In this document: positions 12,711 to 25,400 of the stretch, one piece after another
How positions within the stretch are numbered: position 1 is the stretch's first letter
How the letters are laid out: each line of letters opens with the position of its first letter
Assembly: GCF_009730915.1 (NCBI RefSeq)
Contig: NC_052477.1
Location: forward strand, 22,951,578-23,015,577
Reading direction: 5' to 3'
DNA from: Dioscorea cayenensis subsp. rotundata
Taxonomy: Eukaryota > Streptophyta > Magnoliopsida > Dioscoreales > Dioscoreaceae
DNA: 64,000 nt
The notes under the pieces: generated by a model
What the model was told of the DNA's origin: nothing
The model's database searches: none
Seen by the model: the letters and a program-made list of their open reading frames with translations, nothing else
Translations under genes and position numbers: made by a program

Positions 12711-13790
12711 ATGGACTCAGACACACAACAAAGGGGTAGAGGACGAAATAAACCCTTTTGGACACTCGAAGAAGATAAAGCCCTAATTGATTCATTAGTT
12801 GAGCTTTCAATAGACCCATTATGGTGGGCTGAAAATGGTTTGGAGGTGGATATATTCTACAATTAGAAATTAAAGAATGATTAAAGGAAAAATCCCACAA
12901 ACTATATTGAAGGTCATACCAAATATTGAATCATGTGTGAAACTACTATGGCCAAAATGCAATCTAGGATATTCTACAAATGAGTGGGTTCGATTGGGTA
13001 TCATGTGTGAGAAGTGCATTTGATGAGTATGTCAATGTATATATATTTATTTTCATTTAATAATTTTTAAATGAAGCACAAAATGTTAATTGTATTTTTT
13101 TTCCTCATGCAAAACAAACTCATAAGGAAGCAATTGGCTTGTATGACAAATCTTTCTCATTTTATATCATCTTGCACCAGTTTTTACCAAGGACAGAGCT
13201 CAAGGCAATAATCACGATGATGTTGGGGATGATGCAGCAATATGAACAAGATGCTAACATTACAACTGATGAGGATGAGGGTTTATCTCAAATTCCAATT
13301 GATGATTTCTTTATGTCAACTCAGGAACCAAATGAATCCCCATCACCCATGCCATCTGACAGTAGTGCCACAAAAACATCTACTCGTCGAAAGAGAAAAG
13401 GACATGACAGTGATCTAACGATGGACCAAATGTCGGAAAACTTTTGGAGTATTGTAGATATGGTTGGGCCAAAAATTAAAATATTGGCCAATGCTACAGC
13501 TTGTGCTGCTAAGTCTTTAGCTCAAGAGGCTGAATGTGCAATAAGAAATGCTAAATCTACTGCACAAAAATGTTGAAATTACGGAGCGTAATGCCGCAAT
13601 TCCAGCTCTCAATGAAGAAGCCCGTCCAAAAATTGAAGAAAAAAGAGTTTATTGGGACAAGTTCTATTCTCAATTGATGGATTGACTGATGACGAAGCAA
13701 TATTCATGTTGCTAGTATTGAAGATCAACTTAAAGTATTTTGGGGCCTTCCAAATAACAAAAAGCTTTGTTTTTGTCGAATTTGTTTGGC
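12711..13790 (+). pseudogene. Myb/SANT-like partner protein of Harbinger, broken
   Basis: The ATG at 12711 opens a Myb/SANT-like domain (RGRGRNKPFWTLEEDKALID), the second gene carried by PIF/Harbinger elements; its product normally helps the transposase bind the terminal repeats or enter the nucleus. The frame is lost after about 45 codons. Homology then continues in other frames through a DWVSC block near 12990, and an intron follows. The downstream open frame (about 13230-13575) has an acidic linker and a basic patch (STRRKRKGHDSDL). A terminal block resembling GLTDDEA...FWGLP lies near 13680-13775. Several shifts make it a pseudogene. Confidence 0.78.
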
Positions 13791-15459
13791 GAAGGATGCC
13801 ATATTCCCCACCTAGTATCTAAATCACTTTGGTAAGAATTTTAAATGCATGTGCTTCTCATATGGTGATGAGCTAGATTTGTTGAATTTATCATGTCCAT
13901 AATTTTGTGTTTTCTTGATATATTACGTGTGTAATTATTAATGTCAAGTTTATGTAGTATTTTTACATGTTTTAGTTATCTTAATTTGTATCTACATGAC
14001 ACTCTTTAATTTGGTATTTCTACAAGCTAGATGTAGCCACTTTGCCTATGTGGATGGTGCACCACCTGAGTGACTATAAAACAATGTTGTTATAGTGATT
14101 CAACGACTTCAAGTCATCATTTTGCTACTTTATCCATGGTTGAGAATATGTCTTGTGTTGTTGAACCTCTGTACGATCGAATTGGGCATTCCTCGTATAT
14201 TTGTTGTTATGTTGTTGTAGTGTGGTGACCATCTTTGTGTTTTATTGTGGTATGTTTTATGTTGGTTTTAACCTATGTTCAGAAAAACAAGGGATGTTTC
14301 ATGGCAATCAAGTGGATATTTTTATTGTGTTTTTAAAGTCATTCTACTACTCACAATGTATGCAATTCATCATTAGAAACATGAGTTTATATGGACGTGG
14401 CATTTTCATTGGTTAAATATGTTAATAGCATGATAATGATGATGTGGGCTTGAAGTTGTGTGAAAGGTGTATAATGTGTGAAACCACCGTTTCAATTTGG
14501 AAATCGTGTCAAACTTCATCTTTCCAAAACTTTTCCAAATAAACCCACTTACCTAGTTTAAAAAGTTAATTACAAAACTTAATTTGAAATTTTTTTGAAT
14601 ATGATAGTTGAAATAGTAACAGGATTTAATGATGATATTTACAATATCTCATGTTTCAATTTTTTTTCTCAAATTAATAACTTAATTTAAAAAGTTAATT
14701 ATAATAATTAATTTGAGAATGAAGTAGTTGACATAAAGCTTAGTTGTACTAACGGAATTTAATAATAATAATTACAATATTGTATAAAATAAACATTATT
14801 TTGATTTAAATAATTAATTAAAAGCAGTTAATTGAAATATTTAAAATTTAGTTACAATAAATGAAATGAGTAATGGTTTTTTAAATATGACATAAATAAA
14901 TATATTTATTAAATCAAATAGTTAATTGTAATGATTTAATTTATTTAAAGAATTAGTATTAATAAATAAATCTAACAACAACATTTAAAATGTCTTATAA
15001 ATAATAAATAAATTTATTTTGTTGTACCAAAGGCATAAAAAGTAATTTATTAGTTTCCTTTCTTTTACTTTTCCCATTTCGAATAAATTACCCTCATTAT
15101 TACCTCTATCCAAACAAAATAATCACTACTATTTCCATCCCTCCCTTTCCATTCCTTTTGTCCTTTCCCATCTCTTTTCCTTTCCCCTCTATCCCCTCTA
15201 TCTTAATTCATCATCTAAATGGAGCCTTATTTGTTGACATGTGTGGCTTCTTAAAGATGCAAAACTCTCTTATTTAATGTGTGATAGTTAGAGATGTTGA
15301 AGTCTAATTGATGTATCAAGGTTTATAGAGTTTGTGTGTAGATGGATCTCAAATTGCTAATATTTATGAGATTGGTGGCAAGGATGTGTGTGGGGACCGA
15401 TATGCTTGTTGTGAAGGTGAAATACATGAGTCTGATTTGCATATGTGTTGTTAGTGGAT

Positions 15460-17870
15460 ATTTTGTCAAGCCCTGAACCCGGAGTATTGACAAACGGCCG
15501 CATACCTACAAGATCGTGACCAAGTAGGCACGCGAGGCCTCAAAACCTGTCTCACACTAGATAAAACAACCTTCAACAAGACATCAACTTTCAAAAGCAA
15601 CAAAGAGGCACAATGCTCGAAATACAACGAAAACAAATAACAAGTGTCTCATATGACATTAAACATAAGACAAGAAGTTCTAAGTCCACAACACAGGAAG
15701 TTTATTAACTTGATAAAGAACTAGACGATGACTTGCTCAACGACCCCGCTAAGCTGTCCACCACCCAACTCTACTCCTGATTTGAAAGAGAGAGAGAGAA
15801 CAACTTAATGAGCTTGGGAGCCCAGTAAGCAACCACTAAAAATATCGGGATCACAAAAATTCAATAATTTCTAAAAGTATACTAAATGTAACATAACGGA
15901 ATAATATCAAAAGAAACCCAAAAACCAGAAATAATTCAAAACAAATTTAATTTACCAAAGTAACGAGCATATAAGTCCCCCATACAACTAGTGCCAAAAC
16001 AAAACATCAGAACTCATTTATTTAAACTCGGTGACCCGAGTCAGATTTCAGAACTCATAGGTTTACCCTCAGTGACTCGAGCCAGAATATCAGAAGCCGT
16101 TGGTGCGAAACTATAGTTTCTATGTCAGAAGTACGTGTCGACACGGTCAGTGTTTAACCCCCAATGACAGGGTTATTGCACAGTTAATTGGGGACTACGA
16201 GTTTCTATCACAAAATATGTGGGGTCCAAAATCATCGTCAACGCAATAATATGAAAATTTAGTGATCCCGTTTTATAACAAAATTAAACCAATTATATCA
16301 AATAATAAATTATCAATTAACAGAATATTTCACACAATTTAACAAGTTATTAAAATCTGGAAATAGCATTAAAACAAAAAAAATCATTTCTCAGCACTTC
16401 AAGTAAATGCAAATATTTATGAATTAAACAAACAAAATAATTCAAAAAAATACATCATGAATCCGAATTTTCATATATGAAACTTTTTAAATAATGGATG
16501 AAAATATGACATCAGGAAATTTGTTAAAAATTTAACTAAAAAGAAAAGTTTATAATGATCACATGCTTCTGAAAGTATAAATAATGAAACTTTAATAACT
16601 ATTGAATAAACCATATAAATAACCAACAAGAACAAAAACTATTAAATAACCAAAAATCAAAAAGTAAATAATTAAATAACTAATAAAAAATACAAACTAT
16701 TAGAAATTAAATAAATATTGAATAAAACTAACTCAATGGAATGACAACTTATCAAGAGTCAAAATGTATACATATATATGGGTATTTATATATGGTTTAC
16801 TTACCTGACTAGCTAACACCAAAACTACAAGCACCACGAAATTAGGCTTCCACAGAACACCCTATATTTGAGAGTATATTCCAATGTATTAAAACGTTAA
16901 ACATGCTACAAATACACAGGAATATACAGTGGATCAAATTCCTACACTATCATAATACTTAAAACATCTAACAATCCAATTTATATAAACATATACATGT
17001 ATATATTTATATATAAATCTGTGTGTGTTAACTATTCATACATAAAACTTTTCCACTAATCCCAAGGAAATCAAAACAAATACAGTATCTAAAACAACTA
17101 ATCAATTATAATCTGTATATATATATATTAATATAAACGAACTGCAGAACCTTAACCAATTTGGTTCCACCCATCAAAATTCAGTGCAATTTCTATTTAC
17201 AAAACTATACATCCTTGAAGCAAAAAGCAACATATATTATCAACATATAAACAACATAACTTTACACACTGAACACATCATCATAACCTATACACTTAAT
17301 ATATATATATATATATATATTCATATACTATATGCGCTAAAATAATGGACTCCACATCCTGCACACTAATTCTCAATCAATGACAAACAAAACAAAAAAA
17401 CAAATAAAACTGGATTTGAAAGATATATATATATATATATATGATTCTTCCAAACCAAGAATAATGGTTTTTTTTAAAACATAGAGAATTTAAGAATGAA
17501 CGGAGACATTAAAAAACTTGCAAATCAATGTTGAAAATTCAATGCACCATGGCCGTTATCAACATGAGATAATCAATCCACTAAGCACACAATATAACAC
17601 TAATCAAAATCAATAAACACTGCCACAACAAGATCTAGGAGGTAAAAATTCCACCACTTAACCCTAGATCTAGGAAGAGAACGCTTACCTCACAATGATA
17701 ACGACACAACCCTTGACGAAGAGGCCTATCTCCGTCCTCGCCGCCGGCACCACACACCAAAAAGAAAAAGAGAAGAGGAAAGAGGCAAGATCTCTCCCTC
17801 TTTCTTAGTCCAAACGAGAATCTATATCGGAAGAAACAAAGAGGTGGCGGCTAGGGTTTGAAAACCTAAT
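15460..17870 (-). ncRNA. Putative spliced non-coding transcription unit / unclassified repeat
   Basis: On the minus strand this has the anatomy of a transcribed plant unit without a long ORF. A leader-like segment (about 17870-17689: AAACCCTAGCCGCCACC, pyrimidine tracts, then GTGAG/GTAAGCG) ends in a good donor at 17689/17688. A possible middle exon (about 16861-16805) has an acceptor ATATAG and a strong donor GTCAG/GTAAGT. A possible last exon starts at 15776 after a pyrimidine tract and CAG, carries an AATAAA near 15700, and runs to about 15460, ending near GGGTTCAGGGCTTGACA. The sequence style (CGCGTGCCTACTTGGTCACG) looks like a dispersed plant repeat, so this may be a non-autonomous transposon and not a host lncRNA. 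No TIRs or LTRs were confirmed. Exons are inferred from signals only. Confidence 0.4.
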
Positions 17871-19174
17871 AAAATATAAAGATTAAGAAAAAAAATTTAA
17901 TAAAAAAGGGGGTTTTCTTTTCCTTTTCCATAACAGCCATACATGCAAAAATAAATGAATTAAATTAAAAAATGTGTGGGGCCCACATATTTTGTTAATG
18001 TTGTCAATGTTGAGGAGGCTGGACATAATTAAGTTAAAATAGTTGTGTGCATGTATTTGGTGAGTTAGGAGACAATATTATGGATGCTGAAAATAATAGT
18101 GAGATGATGTTGGTGAAATAAAAAAAAGGGTTGCACTAAGAAACTTATACATCTCACAAGTTAGGAAGTACCTATGAATTGTGGTTTTTGCAGCATAACT
18201 ATAATACTATAGCCTTGAGATAAAGTTGGTTTATTTACTTACCCCGTTCAAGTTTTGCTTTTGTTTCTCATGGTTTTTGAGCTAGTTGGAAGAGGGAAGT
18301 GTAAAGTGGTAGAAGAGACTGAGACTTATGAATAGGAGGATTTAAGTGCCTATATCTATCAATGCTTGTATATCTTGGTGGATTATAACGTGTTTTATAA
18401 TGTATTAACCATTCATTTACTTGTTCTCTGCTATGTTTTATAAGTGGTTTTTGAAATGATTCACAACCTAATCAATAAAGATTTATAACTTTTTTTACAA
18501 TGTGCTTGGTACTTGCTTCATGGCATGTATATAACTTGATATCTAAAATGCTATTATTTAATATACCAAAGGTTTTATTATATATCTAAGTGAAGATTTT
18601 ACAATGTTTTGGTGTATAAAGATTGTTTTCCAAATGAAAAATTATTTGATAAGAGTTTATTATTTCCTAAATTAATTTGTTTATGAATGTTCTCCATTTT
18701 GTGAGAAATGTTTGATAAATGACTTTTGGCATGCAGATATGTTCTTGAAATTAGATGTTTGATAAAAAAAAAATGTTTGTTAAAGAATGGGTGTGAAAAT
18801 AAGCTTTCCATATAGCTTAGCAACTATTGGTTTGTAGTATGTTTCTACATGTGTATAATGCTACTGATATTATGAAGATAGATTCATTCATATGCTGATA
18901 ATATTACACATTGTATATTGGTTTTGAGATAATGTTTTGTAGTGACTGTAATTCTATGACTCAACTACTGCAGTAGTGGTTTCCACGGTCTGGCATATTG
19001 AGAGGCTGTGTGGTTGAATGGTTGATGACTTACCCATTTATTAGGAGGCGTGGAGAGAATTTAAGTGGGAGTGGGTGGATATCCCCACAGATGCTGAGAC
19101 ATAGTGCATCACTACACATGTGCTAGTGCCAAGGAGGGCCTAACTTGATTTTACTTTGATATACATAGCATGAC
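17871..19174. other. Intergenic, nothing recognised
   Basis: AT-rich DNA without coding homology or clear repeats. Confidence 0.5.
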
Positions 19175-20653
19175 TGTTAGGGCCAGAAGCTTAAGTTGGT
19201 ATTATATGACAAGCAAGGAGATGACGTGGCACAAGTAATGGTGACATGACAAATGAAATAATTTGGCAAATAAGGTGTGAAGAATGTGACATGGCAAAAA
19301 ATTAGGAACATGATGATGAAGATATGAAGACTAGAAGATCATGGTAGGAGCTTATGATTAAAGGATCTCTCTCAATGAACCATATGGAGAAAATGTATCT
19401 TTGGAAAGAGCATCAAGGCAAAAGAATATCTCTTTAAGAGAAAGTTTATCTTAGATATGATTTAATCTATCTTCGATAAGATCCAAGATGATAAATCTAT
19501 CTTTGGTAAACTCTTTTCTCATGAGAGGTTTATAACTAAAGAAAGGATTAATCTATTGTTGGCAAGTATGAAGATCATCAAGGATTGCATAAAGCTTAGT
19601 TTGGTGTAAAGCTATTTAAAGTCACAAACCTAAGAAAGACAAGGACAAGCTAACATGATTCTCCATACCATAATTAGCAATACAATTTGAAGGAAAGATC
19701 TAAATATAATTACGAGGTGAAGCTATTTGAAGACATAATCTAATCAAGGGCACAAGCTATCTTTGGTAAGTGCATAGATTTGATTGAAGATTGAAGACCC
19801 AAGCTTAGATGAATGAAGATCATGCTTGGAAGATATTAAACATCTAAATTTGGATAAGACGAGATCAAGTTTAGTAACAATATATTGAAGACCAAATTTG
19901 GATGAATGAAGATCAAGTTTGATGATTTTGTGAAGACCAAACTTGGATCAAATTTGGAAAGAAAATCAGGGAGATCTTTGAAGATAATCTTAGGTGAGAT
20001 GAATTTGCGCCTTGGTGGGTACGACCCTCGGGAGAGGGACCTACGATATGATGTAAGGAAGGAGGCTAGTTGCTGGTGATAAGAGCTCAGGAGGAGTGGA
20101 TTGCATTGATGTGAATTGGAGCTACCATGAGGGTTGGAGGTGTCATAAGTCATGTTGCAACGAAAGCTGGAACTCAGTCAGGATCAGTATGTAGGCCGTG
20201 TTGCAAGCTCGATCTGTTACAATTGGAGTAGCAACGTATAACTTTGGAATATGTCCAAGTTAGGAAGACGCGAAGAGTCTAAAAGAGGAAGCTTTGTTGG
20301 GATGTAGGGACGTCTATATAAGATACCATGCTTTAAGATTTAGGATGAGTCACGAGTGAAAAACACTAGTAAGTGGGTTGAGGAGAGTGGGCATCTGGAA
20401 ATCTAGAGAGGGTTATTCTTTGTTATTGTGTGAGTGAGAGTGAGTGTTATACTCTTCATTCTTTACCTCTTTTAGTAAATTGTTCTCTCCAGGCTCGACC
20501 CTCCAAACGTAGGCAAAGTTGTGCCGAACTGGGTAACCAATTCGTGTGCTTCTTTTCTCGTGCATGTTTGTTTGTATGTGATTACGTTACTTGTGAGGTT
20601 GAGCGAAAAATTATCACACTTCTCCCCCTCCGGAACTAAGAGTAACCTTGGCA
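19175..20653 (+). mobile_element. LTR-like unit, possible solo LTR
   Basis: The 3' part (about 20460-20640) has the style of plant Copia LTR ends: pyrimidine-rich text followed by CCAAACGTAGGCAAAGTTGT, GCCGAACTGGGTAACCAA, and a closing TTATCACACTTCTCC. A plausible start is TGTTAGGGCC at 19175 and a plausible end is GGCA at 20653. The middle (about 19790-19960) contains imperfect repeats of a unit of about 60 bp with GAAGACCAAATTTGGATGAA. No internal domain, primer-binding site or 5-bp duplication was confirmed, so the boundaries are approximate. Confidence 0.45.
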
Positions 20654-21400
20654 GACCTTGAACCAAGCTGCGACTATGGCTAGTTTGGGATGGTTTTCAT
20701 GGCAAGCCCAATATGCAGGCCTTGTTGTTACATTGGCTATACTATTCATATGTTCTAGAGTTTTGCCTCATTGATCCTATAATGAATATTTCATATTGTA
20801 TTTTACACTTGAGAATTGTGCACAACGTTTCATACATCTTATAATGGGGTTTATTTACTATATTTTATATTCAAGAGACCACAATTAAGTTTTACACTTG
20901 CATTTACTTAGTGCAATTTATTGCCAAAGATGCTCTTACCAATTTTTATATCTTGTTCACTAAGTTTTTATTAATTTTATTATTAGCTGTATGCAAAGTA
21001 GTTGTTGTATCATATATGGATTTTGAAAGATTATTTCAATTTTTCTTACATCACTTCTTACATTTTGTAATATTTTCATCTTCACTGAGTAACTGTGTTA
21101 CATATCTTTGCATTTTTATAATTGTTTTTGAGGTAAATATTGTTTAATTCTTTGGTTGTCGGTAAGCAAGGTGCTACTAAACCTTGCGATGTACATATAT
21201 ATTGCTTATTCTGGGTCATTGTGACGGTTGTCACATGCTAGGAACATAGGTTTGGTGTGACATTAATACATAAAAGTGAAGTAGCTTATTTAGACTCAGT
21301 TCAACACAAAAATTTATGTTCTTTGATCGACTCAAATCCGTGTAATATATGTGGTTTGCATATGTAAGTGGTTGTAAAGTAAATTGTTTTACATGTAAAA
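20654..21400. other. Intergenic, nothing recognised
   Basis: AT-rich sequence with no coding or repeat signal that I can support. Confidence 0.5.
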
Positions 21401-22658
21401 GTGTATTTGGTTTCATGCAAAACACCACTTACATGTAAAAACAAATGCAACAACCTTGCCTTTTGCTCAATTTGACAATTGGTTGTAAGTGAAAATGCAG
21501 CAAAACTAAAGGTTTACAATCAGCACCTTAGAACAACCTTACCACCAGCAAACAACCACTTTAGAATAACCTCACCACCAGAAAACAACGACCATCAGGC
21601 ATCAACTCATTAGATCTCCACCTTTAACCTCATCTTCTAACCTTCTCAATAAGCAACGCAACTCGACCGAGTCTGCGTAATCCAGTGAACCGAGTCGCTC
21701 TCGGACCTCTCTGACTCGGAAGAGGATGGCGTACTTGGCGGCGAGGGAATCGCTGGCGACGACACAGACAACCTCGCGAACGAGGGCGTTGGCCTCCCAG
21801 GTTGGGAACGGAATGTCAAGTCTCGATGAGGAGTTTGACGAGGGAGGTGAGTTTGCTGATGAGATCTGGATTGAGGAGAGAGGAGATAAAGTCATGGCCA
21901 TTGGTGAAGAGGGGGGAGGCGAGGAGGAGCTCAAGGACGCAGGCAAACCAGCGAACCCAAGAAGACATGGTCCAGGATTCAGGAGAAGAAGGGTCACAGA
22001 AGGAGGAGAGATGGAGAGGGTGGCTAAAGCTGGAAGAGGGGGAGAGGGCGGTGGAGAGCTGGTCGCTGAGGATGAAGGTGAGCATATTCGGATAATGATA
22101 TTATATTTTGATTTAAATATTTTGTAATATTATTTTATGTTAAAAAATTATTTGATAATTAAATTTAATGCTAATTTTTTTTAAATATAAATATTAAATA
22201 TGTTTATATTAAATAAATAAAGTATTAAGTTAATTAACTATTTTGGCTTAAATTATTTGTATAACAAATATTAAATAATTAATAATAAAACTAGTGGAGG
22301 TAATCTCACCAAACTACTTAGTTAATTAAATTAATGCTAACTTTTTTAAAAAATAAATATTAAATATGTTTATATTAAATAAATAATGTATTAAGTTAAT
22401 TAATTGTTTTGGCTTAAATTAATTTGTATGATAAATATTAAATAATTAGTAATAAAAACTAATGGAGGTAATCTTACTATACTACTTATATGGTAACCAT
22501 ACCCTTCAACTTACATCAAACTAAACAGATAAAAAGTAAATACAGTATTTTCACTTACATCAAACCAAATAACAATGATATAAGTTGAAATATAATATTT
22601 TCACTTACACTGTAAGTTCACTTACATGCAATTTGATTTACTGAAAACCAAACAACCT
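21401..22658. mobile_element. MITE-like element with PIF-type ends
   Basis: The left end (GTGTATTTGGTTTCATGCAA) and the reverse complement of the right end (GAGGTTGTTTGGTTTTCAG) share the TTTGGTTT style seen at PIF/Harbinger termini in this window. ACTTACATG lies just inside the left end and its reverse complement CATGTAAGT is the inward-facing form at the right end. The adjacent trinucleotides are TAA on the left and TTA on the right, so a target duplication is not demonstrated. The inside contains a GC-rich segment that looks unlike its AT-rich surroundings. Confidence 0.45.
21602..22085 (-). other. Possible captured gene fragment inside the MITE-like element
   Basis: On the minus strand two overlapping open frames (21816-22085 and 21602-21997) have ordinary protein-like composition and no stops: SWVRWFACVLELLLASPLF in one, and EANALVREVVCVVASDSLAA then LRCLLRRLEDEVKGG in the other. 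The change from one frame to the other suggests a single ancestral coding segment with a shift. I do not recognise the family. GC content is much higher than in the flanks, as for Pack-type elements that have picked up an exon. It may also be chance. Confidence 0.35.
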
Positions 22659-24568
22659 CTTAATGTGAAATACGGTGAAATCCAAACATGTATACACACA
22701 CAAACCCACACAAATTATATATTTATACAAAAAAATATACATTAACTAAAAAAAAAAAAAAACCTCATATTTATATACTCCCTCTCAAAACACAAAATAG
22801 AATAGAATCATTATAATTATTTTTAATGTTTAGCATTTGTTTGAATTTATTCCATAATACAATGTTAGTACTTATTTGCGTGTTTATTTTTCAACTAAAA
22901 TGTATTGACCTTGAAAAAAAAAAACAAAAAATGTAACATTTTTGCTTTTTTTACAAGATAGACAAGCCACCGCATAGGCACACGCTAACACTAGTGTGAT
23001 ACAGGAGCCAGATGGAAAAGAGAGTTAGCACACGCCTCAAGGGGTTCATTACACTCGCTTGCTTAGCACAGGGGCAATAGGGCAAGTCTGGTACTGCAAG
23101 GAGGTGGTTATGCCAACATGGAGGTATGTAAAAAGAAAAGGGAGGAGGGAGAGAAAGGAGAAGGAAGGGATCAGCTGGAGCCGGATAGTATATGCTATAT
23201 ATCCATTTTGTTATCAAATAGTTCTTCTTGATCTTCGTCTTTTCGAAATTTACAGTGAATGATCTACCATTGCAATGCTGGTAATATTAGAGAATAGCTC
23301 TCAGATCAGTGTGAACTTTCATGACTTAGACTACTTATTTAATGAATCATGGTGAATGGTTATCAGATCAGACTGATCTTCTGTTTGAATACATTTATTT
23401 GAGATATCAGTCTCAATTTCTCTGTAATTCATTGTCCTTGTGAAACCATTCATCACAGGGTTGAACAAAGAATTCTTGAATTTTTAGTAGTTGATCAACC
23501 AGTACTCCTCCAATTTGAAAATCAATCCTTAATTAATCCTCATTTCATCATCTAATCGTTTGACCACCAAAACTCATATACTCCGCATGCTACATGAGTT
23601 AAGTCCATATATGGTCTGGTCCACACTTGTTTGATTTTTCTTTTAAATAAGATAAGCATTGATAAAGTTGATGATGAGATGTATGGAATCCTTTGCACCT
23701 TTACTCAATCCATAACCACTACTTTTTTATTTCAGTGCATGGTAGTGATTACCAATAATAATGATATTAATATTAATACTAATAATAATAATTATTATAT
23801 AATTATAAAAACTTTGAAGCTTGATAACGTGTTGAGGATTTGTTAGTGATTAAAGGGATGGTGAGGTTTGATGAGAGGGGTGGCGCCGCCGTGGCCCCCC
23901 AATGCCTGCCACCGGAAAGACCATTGGCCAAACAAGAGGTGTTTTTTCTTTAAATAAAAACATAATAATGACTTTATTAAAGTAATGATTCAGAATTAAT
24001 TAAAATCAAGACATCTTTTCTAAGTTAATTTATATCAAATTAAAAAATAAAACAAATATAAGCAACCGTTTGTTTATTTATTTATTTATTTATTTATTTT
24101 TGGAGAACAACCCAAAAGGCATCTTATTTCTCACTTAAATAGTATAACGATTGAAAAATTGATTTTTTTTATATACAATTAATAAAAATGTTTAATAATC
24201 AAACACAGCTAATATTTTTAAATTTAAATTGAGTTGTCAATCAAGGATATAAAATGAAATTTTTAGTTTTCAGGGTGCAATTGCAATTACATATTTACAT
24301 CATCCCTTGTGTTCAAATAGACAATTAGCGGTATGTAAAGTGATAGATGGAACAAAAAGAAAACTCTATCTACAAAGTCATTCATCCATCTGGCATCTTT
24401 TAAAAAAGTGTGAAAATAACTTTTTAGTTGAAAACAAAAGAAAGAAAATTTGGACTTTGCTTTTAGTTCTCCCAAAATTTGAAAACAATAAATTACTAAA
24501 AAGTCTCTTTTATTAACTTAACTTTTAGGATAAAAAGCTAGAGAAGCAGGATTAAATATTGCTATTCC
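22659..24568. other. Intergenic DNA with simple repeats
   Basis: Contains a TTTA run (about 24070-24101), AAT-like runs near 23750-23800 and a small GC-rich patch near 23880-23925. No coding homology was seen. Confidence 0.5.
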
Positions 24569-25400
24569 TAGGGATGTAAGTGGGGTAGAGAATCTCCGTT
24601 TTCCACGGGCCCCGCTCTAACGGGGCGGGGATTCTCCGAAACTTCCCTTCGCGGGGCGGGGGCGGGGAATGGTCTCCCCGCCCCGCTCCCTGCGGGGCAC
24701 GGGCCCCGTGCCCTGCGGGGATTCCCTGAAAAAATATATTTTATATTTTTATTATATTTATTAAAGATTATTTCAACATTAATATAATATTATATATATA
24801 ATCAATAAATATTTATTTGTTAATATTTTTAGGTATTAATAAGTTTTAGTATATATAACTTTCATATTTAATAGAAACTTAATTTAAAATAATTAAGTTT
24901 AAATATAATTGTAACAATAAATTTGAAATAACGTTATATATTATTTATTTAGTGGTGGAATTGGATTCTCAATATAAATGATTTGGAGAAAGAGGAAACA
25001 AATTGATGGAAGCATGAAGTTATTGTGCTAGTTTTGCATTATGAATTTTATTTAATGGATTTGTAATTTTAATTTAATTTTAAAATTTATGTTATTTGTA
25101 TTACTTAATTTGTACCTTAATGTTGTTGTTTCATCAAACATTATATTATGACTTGTTAGGAGAAATATTTTGTGTGAATTTTTATTTTATATATGATGTG
25201 TATGTTGTAAAAAAAACTTTGGTTGAGAATTTTTATTTTATTTCATCATACATTATATTTTTTATTTTCAATTGTATATAGCATCTTTAGCATATGTGTA
25301 ACATAAATGCATTAGAAATATTATAGTTATTTACAGAAAATTTTTATATCAATGTTTTGGGCGGGACGGGGATTCCCCGTGGGGAGGGGATCCCTGCAGG
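24569..25400 (+). mobile_element. hAT-like element, right end lost
   Basis: The left terminus TAGGGATGTAAGTGGGG matches the family of the large hAT at 34277 (TAGGGATGTCAATGGG). It is followed by the same GC-rich subterminal text made of CGGGG and CCCCG units. An AT-rich core follows. A second GC-rich block with GGGGATTCCCCGTGGGG lies at about 25365-25400, but the expected inverted terminus is missing, so no target duplication can be read. It has no coding capacity and is a truncated non-autonomous copy. Confidence 0.6.

Larger units (their letters stand above)
9638..15226 (+). mobile_element. PIF/Harbinger transposon, complete but inactive
   Basis: The ends are inverted relatives: left GCCCTGTTTGGATGAT, right (reverse complement) GCTCCATTTAGATGAT, 12 of 16 bases matching by eye. 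They are flanked by direct TTA at 9635-9637 and 15227-15229, the target duplication typical of PIF/Harbinger. The inside carries the two genes of this superfamily in the same orientation: a DDE nuclease (11392-12524) and a Myb/SANT-like protein (12711 to about 13790). Both are broken. The element is about 5.6 kb. The stretches 9640-11390 and 13790-15226 hold no other genes; the first contains one short tandem duplication. Confidence 0.85.
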
